From Oscillatoriales cyanobacterium CG2_30_40_61 (GTDB lineage Bacteria > Cyanobacteriota > Cyanobacteriia > Cyanobacteriales > Microcoleaceae), in contig MNYZ01000102.1 of the NCBI GenBank assembly GCA_001873365.1, forward strand, positions 3,505 to 48,201: a stretch of DNA of 44,697 nucleotides. The letters are read 5' to 3'. A program made the position numbers and the translations under genes. Of the stretch, positions 15,877 to 24,312 are shown piece by piece. The notes under the pieces are model-generated. The model had not been told where the DNA came from, did no database searches, and saw only the letters and a list, made by a program, of their open reading frames with translations. Every line of letters starts with the position of its first letter. Position 1 is the first letter of the stretch.

Positions 15877-18338
15877 GGATCATCATCCCAAAGTAAACGC
15901 ACTACTTCCGAATTTTTAAACCCCCGTTTGGCAGTTTCAGCAGCTTTATTCCAATCACTAACTGTTAAAATCAAACTTTTTTGCCATGCTAAATTTGATT
16001 CCTCTTGTTTGAGCCACTTCTGTAACAAATCCCAACCCCGAACCAGATAATCATGGGCAGGCTCAACGGAGGATTCTCCAAGTTCTTGACTTTTAACAAT
16101 CAGACGAGCATTAACTAGGCGTTCAATTACTCCTGCAACACGCTGATTTTCCTGGGGATCTGCATAAACCAACTCCGATTCTGGTATCCGACGCCGGGCA
16201 ATTTCTCCACCTTCAATTGTGACCATTCGCAACATTAACCGTCGCAGGGTCATTTGGTGCGCTTCACCCGATACTTGACCAAACTCTTTGATCAGATTGT
16301 CATACTCCTCGGTCGCCCGACGGGTGAGTGCTCCGTTTACGCCACCGAGTTCCTGATAGTCTTGGATTCGCAAAGTGCGATCGCAACAATTCGGGTCTTC
16401 TCTCCATCGCCCGGCAAGTTTAATATAAAGTTCACTCAATGTGAAAGAAAGTAGGGGCAATGCTCCTGGAGTTTGCGCCAATTCATCAATTAACTGACCT
16501 ACTAACTCAGAGGGTTCAAAATGTAATGCTTGTTTGCAGGCGGGCTTTTCAATGGCATCTCGTAACTCATCGGAATTCATAATCCGAATCGGAAAACGGG
16601 CGTTTTGCCAATAGGGTGTTAAGGGACAATTATTAAAACGAGGTTCAAAATCTAAACGTAGGGTAATAACCAAATGAAAAGATTTAGAATTTTGTTCTAA
16701 AGCTATTCTGAAAAGGGATAGGAAGCGATACCATTTCTGTTGTTCTTCAGTCCCCGAAATCTGAGGATTCATGGTAATTAGTTCTTCAAATTGGTCAATT
16801 ACCAATAGGAGTTGAGTAGATGGATTAGCTTGACTCCATTTTTTAATGATGGATGTCAGGGACTGAGGGTTTTTTTTAAGCTCTGGGATTAGGGGTTTAA
16901 GGGTTGCTTGAATGGCAGCATAGAGATGATCTAGTTGTTTTTTTTCTTGGGGTTGATCACACAAGGATTGCAACTGATCCCAATAGTCTGCAATCAAAGA
17001 TAATTGGGTTTCTGGTTGGGCTAAATTCCAAGACCCAGCTAACTTTTTAATCTGATCTGATGTTGAGTTTGAGGATTGAACCTTTTGGTTATTAACAATT
17101 TCAGCTAACTGTTGATCTAAAAAGCTGACTTGAGTTAATTCAGTTATAAGATTTGGATTAACAACAGGAAGCAGGGTTTTTGCTAATTGGGTAAAGGGAG
17201 ATTTACCCGGTTGCATGGGATTGAGAATATAACAACCTTTCTGTTGGGAATCTCGCAGATTTGGTATTAATCCCGCTTTAACTAAACTAGACTTACCTGA
17301 ACCCGATGCACCAACAATAATAGTTAGGGGAGTGGTAAGTTTAAGGAGGCGATCGCTCAATTCATCTATCAAGGTTTGACGACCAAAAAAGAAGGGATGA
17401 TGTCTTTCTTCAAAGGCTTTTAAACCCCGATAGGGATTATTATTTTCATTGAGTATGGGTGCGGGTTGTAGCTGTTTCTGAAAATCAAAATCAGGTTGGG
17501 TAAAGATAAATTCGCCCTGATCGTATTCTACGCGCATAGAATGGAGTCCCGGTTTTTGATGTTCACCGCACAATTCACTAACTCGCTGTTCCAGATATAA
17601 ATATAACTCATGGGCTGTAATCACTTGATCGTGAATAAAATCCGCTTTATTTTCTAATAGTCCTTCTAGCAACCCCAAGGCAAAGGGAGAATGCAATTCC
17701 TGATTTTGATCGGTCATGCTACCCCGTTTGTCCTGGGCTAAGGTAGCAATATCTAATGCTTCTTGATCCTGGGCTGAGGAGGTAATTACTTGCCATGCAG
17801 GATAACGAATAAACCGATCATAGTGTTCTTTATAAACTGTTTTTAGGACGGGTATCATTTTGCGATGACCAGCCCAATTAAACATTCCCGCAAAGCAGCA
17901 GTCGAGGATAACTAATAAGTGATGACACCCTAATTTTTTCAGGGCTTCGCACAGATCTGTCATGGCTAAAAATGAATCTTGATTTTCTCCGTCTGCATCT
18001 TGGGGGACGAGATACCCGGCGGGGCCATCGTTACTATTACGGGGAATACCATGACCTGCAAAGTAAAAAATCAAGCGGTCGGTATCTGTGGGTTTAAGTT
18101 GTTTTAATAGGGTGTCATTCAGTAAGTTTTGTAGTCCGGTCAATGTGGCATCTTCCTCTAATAAAGAAATAATATTTTGAGGTTGATATCCATATTGAGT
18201 TTGAAGTAAATTGGCGATTGCTTTGGCATCACTCACAGGTGTTTTCAAGTTATGAATACTTTTATTTTTGTAATGATCAATGCCAATTACTACTGCTAAA
18301 TTGCGATCAAAGTTGGTTCTTTCATATTTCCAAGGCAT
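15753..18338 (-). CDS. Orthocaspase fused to an nSTAND1-type ATPase (WD40 propeller lost)
   Basis: Residues 1-280 are a caspase-like peptidase domain (C14, orthocaspase): catalytic His96 in YFAGHG and Cys148 in VILDCCFAG; orthocaspases cleave after Arg or Lys. NPYRGLKAFEERHHPFFFGR (301-320) opens an nSTAND1 ATPase with Walker A GASGSGKS (343-350) and Walker B LLVIDQFEEL (about 511-520), followed by a winged-helix-like region (AHDYLVRGWDLLQKW). This class usually continues into a WD40 sensor propeller of many blades. Here, after LLWDDDP (about residue 815), the frame reads unrelated residues over WD40-coding DNA and stops. GGAGG lies 9 bases before the ATG. The product would be a sensorless caspase-ATPase: inactive, constitutively active, or regulated otherwise. 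Confidence 0.88.
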   Translation of the reverse strand: MPWKYERTNFDRNLAVVIGIDHYKNKSIHNLKTPVSDAKAIANLLQTQYGYQPQNIISLLEEDATLTGLQNLLNDTLLKQLKPTDTDRLIFYFAGHGIPRNSNDGPAGYLVPQDADGENQDSFLAMTDLCEALKKLGCHHLLVILDCCFAGMFNWAGHRKMIPVLKTVYKEHYDRFIRYPAWQVITSSAQDQEALDIATLAQDKRGSMTDQNQELHSPFALGLLEGLLENKADFIHDQVITAHELYLYLEQRVSELCGEHQKPGLHSMRVEYDQGEFIFTQPDFDFQKQLQPAPILNENNNPYRGLKAFEERHHPFFFGRQTLIDELSDRLLKLTTPLTIIVGASGSGKSSLVKAGLIPNLRDSQQKGCYILNPMQPGKSPFTQLAKTLLPVVNPNLITELTQVSFLDQQLAEIVNNQKVQSSNSTSDQIKKLAGSWNLAQPETQLSLIADYWDQLQSLCDQPQEKKQLDHLYAAIQATLKPLIPELKKNPQSLTSIIKKWSQANPSTQLLLVIDQFEELITMNPQISGTEEQQKWYRFLSLFRIALEQNSKSFHLVITLRLDFEPRFNNCPLTPYWQNARFPIRIMNSDELRDAIEKPACKQALHFEPSELVGQLIDELAQTPGALPLLSFTLSELYIKLAGRWREDPNCCDRTLRIQDYQELGGVNGALTRRATEEYDNLIKEFGQVSGEAHQMTLRRLMLRMVTIEGGEIARRRIPESELVYADPQENQRVAGVIERLVNARLIVKSQELGESSVEPAHDYLVRGWDLLQKWLKQEESNLAWQKSLILTVSDWNKAAETAKRGFKNSEVVRLLWDDDPLVLCWLQRVQMVQFEFGNGILKENINLRKLLQDIMELFMV

Positions 18339-18441
18339 GGCTGAAAGTCCTCCAATATAATTGAGGTTTGAATTGAGTCCTAAAACCCTGTAAATAAAAA
18401 CGGTATTTTATGGAATTTCAGGAAAATTAAACTATCTAAAA

Positions 18442-20553
18442 CTACAAATTTTGCGTGATAGTAAAGCGCACTTCTTTGGTTAACCACTCCGCATTTGGAT
18501 CGGGTTTATAGCGCATAGAACGAGATATTAAAGGTGGATGATCAACATCAGCACCAATGGTTGAAAATAATTCATTCATTGGGTTAATATTCCCTTCTCC
18601 TTTTGTTGCTAATTTTTCATCTAGGAGAACATTCAGATCTCCTTTACTGCCTAAATCTTGATCTAGGGCGGGCAAAGTTAGCCATTGAAAATTAGCTAAT
18701 CCACGGGTTGCAAAGAGTTTTAGAGTTTCGTTAACTTGCTTATAATTGAGGCCGTTTGGTAATCCTGGTTCCAAATCAATCTCAATATCTTCTTGATTTT
18801 CTAAGGGATAAAAGACATCTTCACTGCCATTAATCGGAATCTGAGAAATTGCCCAGGTTGGCTCCAAATCCAAAATAACAATATTGAGAGGTTGCCCAGA
18901 ATTATTTTTAACTCGTAAACAAGCTGATTCTCCTTCTTTTAAGATAATCTGGTCTGGGTTTGCAAAGGGTTGTTTATTGCCATCTAATAATTCCATTTCA
19001 ATTTTTTGCTCTAATTTTGAGTTGGAATTATCCAGACTTTGTATGGCTTGATATTTTGCTAAATGAACTAAACGCTTAACTACGGTTGTACCCCCATTTG
19101 GATCATTAATTTTCAGGGGTAAACCTAAGTTTTTTAAAGGTGTTCCGCTACAAATTTCATACTCCCCATTTCTACCAACTGCAACTTGATAATCAGCTTC
19201 TTGATGATTCTCCGGTTGAACTTCTAAAACCCAACCATTCCCGATTAATGCTTGCCGCACAATCTCTAAAGCTTCTGTTTGTTTGTTAGCCAACTCCGGT
19301 GGTAGTTCATTCTCCAAAATCCCCGCCTGTTTTTGATTAAATAAACGCACACGACGCACTAATTCCACAGGTGCAGAAACCAAAATCGTAGGACAACCGG
19401 GTTCTATATTTCCTCGGATTTGAAAACCCCCAGTTTCCGGTAATAAAACTTTAGCAATAGATTGAGAAGCCTGAATATCTTCCAATTCCACAAGGGCTAT
19501 TTGCTGTTGCGGGTTAGAAAAATCCGTTGTACTCAGAGGATAAATAGCAAAGCGTGTACCTAAACTCAGTCCTTGGGCTAACCCCGCATCAAGGGTAATT
19601 TGGTTGCCATTAACGCTCATAACATTAACGCTATAAGGAGTTAGAATGCGATCGCTACCAAATACCGAACGATTTCCGTCACCGAGTAGCATTGGTAATT
19701 GTTGAGGAAACTTACTTTGAATTTGAGCGCAAATACGATGATACAAAGCGCTAAAACTAATTCCAGTATTACGAGTAGCCAGGGTATCCATCAACCAATA
19801 GGTTAAGGCTCCATGTCTTTCTGTACCATTCACCGCATATTCATAGGCAAATTCATTGGGCCGACAGGCGGCTAAAAGAACGTAATTCTTAGTTTGAGGA
19901 ACCCAAGAAACACCGCTATAGTTTTCGCTGGTTAATGCTTTCCAATTGTTAATAAGTTCCTGACGGTCAAACCCTAAACTTTCTGCGCTTCGAGATACCG
20001 TATCAATTCCTTCTCCACCTCGAATAGCCGCATCCCCTCGGGTCGCGCCCCCGGAGTGACAACTATCAAGAATTACGGTAACAATTAAGCCTTTATCGGT
20101 CATGCGTTTGAGCAGGGTTGCTAATTCCACATCTCGCAGATAACGACCGTCTTCATCCCCAATATCCATCGGCACAATACCTTCATCGAGTTGGTCAGTA
20201 TCCTTGAGTTCTGGATAGATAGTTGTCGCCCGTCCCCCATGTCCAGAGTAATAAATACAGACCTGTTCTCCGGCTTGGGCTAGTTCCGTAATGGCGTGAA
20301 ACTTCCCAACAATATTTTCACAGGTGGGCAGCAGGTCTGGAGTAATACTCAAATCAGAAATATCGGGATTTGGAGAAATTAATTTAACAATTTGTTCCGA
20401 TGAAATCTTCAGGGTTTTTAAGAAATAATCTCCCACTAAGTTAATATCGCGGACACATCCCTTGAGATTCTTATACATGGGATTCGGGATATAACCATCA
20501 ATTCCGATTAAAAGAGCATAAAAATTGTTTTTTTGTTCAGATAAATTAGGCAT
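18442..20553 (-). CDS. Orthocaspase (C14 peptidase) with long C-terminal region
   Basis: A 703-residue caspase-like protease. The p20-like domain (1-300) has the catalytic dyad His105 in IYYSGHGG and Cys165 in VILDSCHSGG, the classical metacaspase motifs. D163 is next to the cysteine and acidic residues would favour basic P1 residues. Residues about 310-480 look like a beta-rich region (ILTPYSVNVMSVNGNQITLD...), and 540-680 resembles DUF4384-like ligand- or surface-associated modules (ILKEGESACLRVKNNSGQPL NIVILD). It lacks a signal peptide, so it acts in the cytoplasm. CGGAG sits about 7 bases before the ATG. It lies between an M15 peptidase and a second caspase gene, all on the same strand. 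Family roles proposed include stress-induced cell death, but targets are unknown. Confidence 0.9.
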   Translation of the reverse strand: MPNLSEQKNNFYALLIGIDGYIPNPMYKNLKGCVRDINLVGDYFLKTLKISSEQIVKLISPNPDISDLSITPDLLPTCENIVGKFHAITELAQAGEQVCIYYSGHGGRATTIYPELKDTDQLDEGIVPMDIGDEDGRYLRDVELATLLKRMTDKGLIVTVILDSCHSGGATRGDAAIRGGEGIDTVSRSAESLGFDRQELINNWKALTSENYSGVSWVPQTKNYVLLAACRPNEFAYEYAVNGTERHGALTYWLMDTLATRNTGISFSALYHRICAQIQSKFPQQLPMLLGDGNRSVFGSDRILTPYSVNVMSVNGNQITLDAGLAQGLSLGTRFAIYPLSTTDFSNPQQQIALVELEDIQASQSIAKVLLPETGGFQIRGNIEPGCPTILVSAPVELVRRVRLFNQKQAGILENELPPELANKQTEALEIVRQALIGNGWVLEVQPENHQEADYQVAVGRNGEYEICSGTPLKNLGLPLKINDPNGGTTVVKRLVHLAKYQAIQSLDNSNSKLEQKIEMELLDGNKQPFANPDQIILKEGESACLRVKNNSGQPLNIVILDLEPTWAISQIPINGSEDVFYPLENQEDIEIDLEPGLPNGLNYKQVNETLKLFATRGLANFQWLTLPALDQDLGSKGDLNVLLDEKLATKGEGNINPMNELFSTIGADVDHPPLISRSMRYKPDPNAEWLTKEVRFTITQNL

Positions 20554-20591
20554 TTTTCTCCGGTTTTAAAATTTGGATACAAGGGTGGGTG

Positions 20592-20643
20592 GGCAGATTT
20601 TTCCAGACCTATTAATTAATAGGTAATACCCGGTTAATCTGCC
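20592..20643. promoter_or_regulatory. Nested palindrome upstream of the orthocaspase gene
   Basis: GGCAGATT (20592-20599) pairs with AATCTGCC (20636-20643), enclosing the perfect 16-bp palindrome CCTATTAATTAATAGG (20608-20623). It lies about 40-90 bases upstream of the orthocaspase start and after the M15 stop. It may be an operator, an attenuator or a terminator between the two; no T-run is adjacent. Confidence 0.45.
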
Positions 20644-20704
20644 AAAATTACTAAATAAAGGAGTAGAATTAATCTCTTTAAAACCCTGAAAAATAAATTA
20701 AAAT

Positions 20705-21619
20705 TCAAGCCAATTGTTGACGAGTTTCTGTGCCAACAATACCATCTGCTGTTAAATTCTTTTTCTGTTGAAATTCTTTAACGGCTTTGTCTGTCCCTGG
20801 CCCAAAAACGCCATCCGTTGACACGGTAATTCCTGCATTTTTTAAACATTTTTGCAGCCATTCTACGTCTGTTCCTTCCATCCATGGTTTACATAACCGT
20901 AGGACTCTGGGTTGTTCATCCCAAGGTGCTTTAGGAAATCCTTTGGCGGGGGAAAGGTTCAGTGCTGACTCGGTTTCGCCACCTCTGGAATAAATTCCAT
21001 CTTCTGTAATTCGTTGATTCGGATGATTTTTATTCCAAAGTTTTTGAAAGGCTAAAATAGCCGTGGAACGAATATCTTTAGTTCCGCCTCCTACATAATC
21101 AAAATGGGGAGGATCTCCGGCTAAAGGATACCAATTTTGAGCCATTAAATAGGGTTCCCAACCTCTGGGATCTTCAATATCAAGGGCTAATCCACTTTGA
21201 TGATTACTTGACCCTGGGACGGCGACAGGACTAATATTTTTGTACCAATTATAGAGCAACATTTGTTGGGCAATGGTACGATAGGAGGAGTTAATCACCA
21301 TGGTAATTCCTCGGGCTGCGATCGCTCTTTTTAATGCTTCTTTTGCCGGAGGTTGCACTAAAGGAAATGCCGCATCACCTAAATCAACATTCAGATCATC
21401 ACAACTGACTAAAGCATTAGGAATAACCAGGTTAATTTGATGAATGAGTTGTTGAGAAAGGGCATTAACAATCGCCGTAGATTCACCGGGGACATCTCGG
21501 ACTAAACCATTAAAACTAGCCCGAATGGCTGAACGTGATTCCCGTTCATAAAATTCCAAACAAGCTTCTATTTCAGGATTTGCTAAGAGATTTGGATGTT
21601 GATGTTCTGGATTGGACAT
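20705..21619 (-). CDS. M15-family peptidoglycan peptidase with peptidoglycan-binding tail
   Basis: A predicted zinc D-Ala-D-Ala or L-Ala-D-Glu type carboxypeptidase/endopeptidase acting on peptidoglycan stem peptides. The catalytic domain has SSYRTIAQQ (111-119), SSNHQSGLALDI with H140 and D147, and PPHFDY with H172, giving the two histidines and aspartate that bind zinc. A PG_binding_1 domain follows (about 238-304: LRLCKPWMEGTDVEWLQKCL...DGVFGPGTDKAVKEFQQ). There is no signal peptide, so release would need lysis, a holin or another export route. Start is ATG with AAGGA about 12 bases upstream. The binding tail closely resembles that of the lysozyme gene next upstream, so the two may have a common origin or target. 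Confidence 0.87.
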   Translation of the reverse strand: MSNPEHQHPNLLANPEIEACLEFYERESRSAIRASFNGLVRDVPGESTAIVNALSQQLIHQINLVIPNALVSCDDLNVDLGDAAFPLVQPPAKEALKRAIAARGITMVINSSYRTIAQQMLLYNWYKNISPVAVPGSSNHQSGLALDIEDPRGWEPYLMAQNWYPLAGDPPHFDYVGGGTKDIRSTAILAFQKLWNKNHPNQRITEDGIYSRGGETESALNLSPAKGFPKAPWDEQPRVLRLCKPWMEGTDVEWLQKCLKNAGITVSTDGVFGPGTDKAVKEFQQKKNLTADGIVGTETRQQLA

Positions 21620-21672
21620 GGTAATTTTTCCTTAATTTAAAGGTGTTTTGTTGTGTTTAATTTTTCTTGGGT

Positions 21673-21773
21673 AGGACTTACGCACCAAACCGGGTTTCTG
21701 AACGAGAAATTTAGATTTCATCCGCAAAATTAGGGTCAGAAACCCGGTTTCTTTTGTCTTGTGTGTAAGTCCT
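21673..21773. repeat. MITE-like repeat, AGGACTTACGCAC family, copy C
   Basis: A 101-bp foldback with ends AGGACTTACGCAC and GTGTGTAAGTCCT and inner arms AAACCGGGTTTCTG / CAGAAACCCGGTTTC. The central loop differs from copies A and B. It sits between the lysozyme and M15 peptidase genes and may interrupt their transcript. Confidence 0.85.
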
Positions 21774-21780
21774 GTTGGGT

Positions 21781-22683
21781 TTATAAACCTAGTTTTTTGA
21801 GTGTTTCACTCCCAGCAATACCGTCTACTGTTAAATTATTTTGCTGTTGAAACTGTTTAACTGCTTGTTGGGTTTGTCCTCCAAAAATGCCATCGGGTTG
21901 CAAATTAAATCCCGCGTTGACCAGGGCTTTTTGTAGTTGCTCAACGTCCTGACCTTGCATTAACGGTTGACCTGGTTCAGATAACCGCAAAACTCGTTGA
22001 GTTTCTGGAATTTTTTCTCCATCCCAAGGTTCACTTAAAAATAAAGAACGTTCGGCTCTGCGACGACGAGATAAACCATGTAATACCTGTCCTCCAGCTT
22101 TATCCCATCTCAAAAATTGATCCGCAGCCTCTTGATATTTTCCTAGGTTTAAAAGTTTTAACAAAGTTGACTCAAATAAAGCTCTGGCTCCGACGTTATA
22201 ACAAAAAGAAACTAAAGCCGAAAATTGATTATCATTAATGTCAATTTTTACCCCATCAAGAACGGAAATTTCATATTTTTCTAATTCTTTTTTCAGGCGT
22301 GCTTCTGCTTCGGGAATGGTCATGGTCATCCCTTCATAAACCCCTTCTGTAAATCCCCAACCAATTGTCCAGATATTAACGGGGTCACGATAGGACTCTA
22401 CATAAGTACCATTAGAACCTTGTTTTAAATCATGTAATCCTTCAAAGGATTTAATCAGTTTAATTCCTTCTTCATTAATCTTTCTAGTTGCAGATCTAGG
22501 TTCAACAATACCCCGTGATCCTATATCCTGATCTGGAATAATTTCAAAGGTTTCTGCTGAAGTGAATTGTAGGGTTTGAATCAGTCGTTGAATTTGTCCT
22601 TTAGTTTCCGTTACTTGTATAATTTGTTCTTCTTGAAACTCATAAATACTACCATCTTTGGCAATTTTAAGGGTTCGGTTCAT
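21781..22683 (-). CDS. GH24 (T4-type) lysozyme with peptidoglycan-binding tail
   Basis: A muramidase-like protein of 300 residues. Residues 1-60 (MNRTLKIAKDGSIYEFQEEQ...) form a small domain I do not recognise. An arginine-rich linker (GSRGIVEPRSATRK, 55-68) follows. The GH24 domain (about 70-225) has catalytic E81 in IKSFEG, D100 in YRDPVNIW and T106 in TIGWG; the E-to-D spacing is about 10 residues longer than in T4 lysozyme. The end LSRRRRAERSLF is the typical GH24 motif. A PG_binding_1 domain (about 240-300) shares RVLRL...DVEQLQKAL with the M15 neighbour. No signal peptide. AAGGAG lies 7-8 bases before the ATG. Phage endolysins have this order, but no other phage genes are nearby. Confidence 0.88.
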   Translation of the reverse strand: MNRTLKIAKDGSIYEFQEEQIIQVTETKGQIQRLIQTLQFTSAETFEIIPDQDIGSRGIVEPRSATRKINEEGIKLIKSFEGLHDLKQGSNGTYVESYRDPVNIWTIGWGFTEGVYEGMTMTIPEAEARLKKELEKYEISVLDGVKIDINDNQFSALVSFCYNVGARALFESTLLKLLNLGKYQEAADQFLRWDKAGGQVLHGLSRRRRAERSLFLSEPWDGEKIPETQRVLRLSEPGQPLMQGQDVEQLQKALVNAGFNLQPDGIFGGQTQQAVKQFQQQNNLTVDGIAGSETLKKLGL

Positions 22684-22936
22684 TCCTAAACTCCTTGAGA
22701 CGTTTCAGTCTCAGTAAAAATTGATCCTAAAAGTTGTCAATTTCTGCGGAAATGTAGAATCACCCTAACGTCTGCTTAATCAATAAAAAGAGTCAAAAAT
22801 TTGATTAAATTTTTTTTATTCAGTCAGTAAGTTGCTGTTAAATATTGGTCTCTTGGTTTAGTTTAACAATTGTCATGTATCAATCCAGGGTAAATTTACA
22901 AAACTTAGGAATTTATACTTATAGACCTAATCCAGA

Positions 22937-23101
22937 GATCCAGCGATTGAAATCGTGGCTACACAAACGAAGTCCGCCTGCGCGGACTATTAACCTCCTT
23001 TGCGGTGCGGGTTTATTCTTCAATTAACCTCCTTCGATCAAGGGTTTAAAACCCGCGCCGGCGGGTTTTGTTTGTGTAGCCACGGTTTCAACCGCTGGAT
23101 C
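22937..23101. repeat. MITE-like foldback with 32-bp inverted ends
   Basis: The ends start GATCCAGCG and end CGCTGGATC, and the arms (GATTGAAATCGTGGCTACAC and its imperfect inverse) match over about 32 bases with two mismatches. It belongs to the same family as 2206-2398. Nothing coding is inside. The flanking gap (22684-22936) is AT-rich and should hold the promoter of the lysozyme gene, not located precisely. Confidence 0.8.
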
Positions 23102-23125
23102 ACTGGATCTTTAGGGGTGGGAGTG

Positions 23126-23761
23126 TCAAAACCCCAGAGAATTTGATATTTTAGGAATGGGGGTAACTTTGGCTTTAGGTTTCCAGTCATATTCCATATA
23201 TTGAGCCGTTTTTAAAGCCTTGCTATCCCCTAAAAGTTTAGCGACAATATAAAGAGATATATCAATTCCCGCCGAAATTCCGGCCGCTGTAATAATTTTT
23301 CCATTATCAACAAATCTTTGATTGCTGACCACGGTAGTTTGAGGAGCCATCGCCTGTAATTGATCTAATGCTAGATGATGGGTTGTAGCAACTAAACCAT
23401 CTAATAAACCAACTTTTGCTAATAGTAAAGCCCCCGTACAAACTGATACAATCAATTCAGCATGATATCCTTTAGATTGAATCCAGGCTAGAATTTGCAG
23501 TTGATTCAGAGCCGCTTTTGTTCCCATACCACCAGGGATAATAATAATATCGGGAGGAGGGCTATCTAATAGGGTACAATCGGGATTAAAACTCAAACCA
23601 TAATGGCATTGAACCGCATTTAAAGTTTCCGCTACTAGAAACACATTAAAAGGTTGATCCTCATTAATTTCTGATGTAATGGAAAATACCTCAAAAGGGC
23701 CGATAAAATCTAACAGTTGAACGCCATTAAAAATTAAAATAGCAACATTTTTTTGAGTCAT
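23126..23761 (-). CDS. DJ-1/PfpI-family protein (isonitrile hydratase/ThiJ type)
   Basis: A 211-residue class I glutamine amidotransferase-like protein. KNVAILIFNGVQLLDFIGPFEVF opens the fold, and the nucleophile elbow is VSVCTGALLLAKVGLLDG with C108; DIIIIPGGMGT precedes it. The FNGVQLLDFIGPFEVF pattern is of the subgroup with GlxA-like proteins and isonitrile hydratases rather than the stress protease PfpI. No DNA-binding domain follows, so it is the stand-alone form. The substrate is unknown. Start is ATG; it diverges 41 bp from the next gene, so the two share a promoter region. Confidence 0.85.
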   Translation of the reverse strand: MTQKNVAILIFNGVQLLDFIGPFEVFSITSEINEDQPFNVFLVAETLNAVQCHYGLSFNPDCTLLDSPPPDIIIIPGGMGTKAALNQLQILAWIQSKGYHAELIVSVCTGALLLAKVGLLDGLVATTHHLALDQLQAMAPQTTVVSNQRFVDNGKIITAAGISAGIDISLYIVAKLLGDSKALKTAQYMEYDWKPKAKVTPIPKISNSLGF

Positions 23762-23802
23762 GGGTCAGTAATCCTAAAAGAAAAGGGATAAAAGATTAAA
23801 AT

Positions 23803-24177
23803 ATGTTGAAAAAGTGTCTGAGGCTCCCAAATATTATTCTGGTTATTCTGATCACTTTAGGAATTGTACTAGGTTGGAATAATTTAACTTTAGCACAAGG
23901 CTCTGCCACTCAGCTTGAATATCGGATGAGTCGATTGGAAGCACAGGTATCTCAACTAATTGGACAGATTAATAGTCTACAATATCAAAGGTCAGGTACA
24001 ACAGTAATCCAGGTTAAACCCGATCCAACAAATCCTGCTCCCGAACTCAGAAATCCTTTGATGTCTGGCGATCCGATGTTTGATCGGTTAGCAACATTAG
24101 TGATTGAAACCAAACAAGATGTCCAAGAACTTCAGAAACAAATAGCGGAGTTAAAAACGCAATTAGAAACTCAATAA
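23803..24177 (+). CDS. Small membrane-anchored or secreted coiled-coil protein
   Basis: Unknown function, 124 residues. An N-terminal hydrophobic segment (IILVILITLGIVLGWNNLTLAQG) is a signal peptide or anchor with a possible LAQG cleavage near residue 32. It is followed by heptad-like repeats (LEYRMSRLEAQVSQLIGQIN and FDRLATLVIETKQDVQELQK then QIAELKTQLE) separated by a proline-rich linker (KPDPTNPAPELRNP). It could be a periplasmic coiled-coil adaptor. It diverges from the DJ-1 gene and faces psaX across a hairpin. Start codon ATG. Confidence 0.75.
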   Translation: MLKKCLRLPNIILVILITLGIVLGWNNLTLAQGSATQLEYRMSRLEAQVSQLIGQINSLQYQRSGTTVIQVKPDPTNPAPELRNPLMSGDPMFDRLATLVIETKQDVQELQKQIAELKTQLETQ

Positions 24178-24206
24178 TTTAGGGTTAAAATTAGTAATCT
24201 CATAAT

Positions 24207-24285
24207 TTTAAAAAAATAGGTGCTGCCATGATCTGAGGAGCTAAAGATGTTCTCCTCATCTTAGAAGATTGATCAAGAGCAGCAC
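24207..24285 (-). terminator. psaX terminator folding as a three-way junction
   Basis: GTGCTGC (24220-24226) pairs with GCAGCAC (24279-24285), and inside TGATC (24229-24233) with GATCA (24271-24275). Two inner hairpins fit: TGAGGAG/CTCCTCA (24234-24240, 24252-24258) and ATCTT/AAGAT (24258-24262, 24265-24269). On the minus strand the fold is followed by CCTATTTTTTT, so it likely ends the lipA-psaX transcript 28 bases after the psaX stop. Confidence 0.6.
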
Positions 24286-24312
24286 AGTGTTTAAAAATTG
24301 ATCATGTTTAAA

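Noticed and set aside
15739-22683. Prophage interpretation of the lysozyme region
   Set aside because: No integrase, capsid, tail, terminase or holin gene is present; only the lysozyme resembles phage genes.
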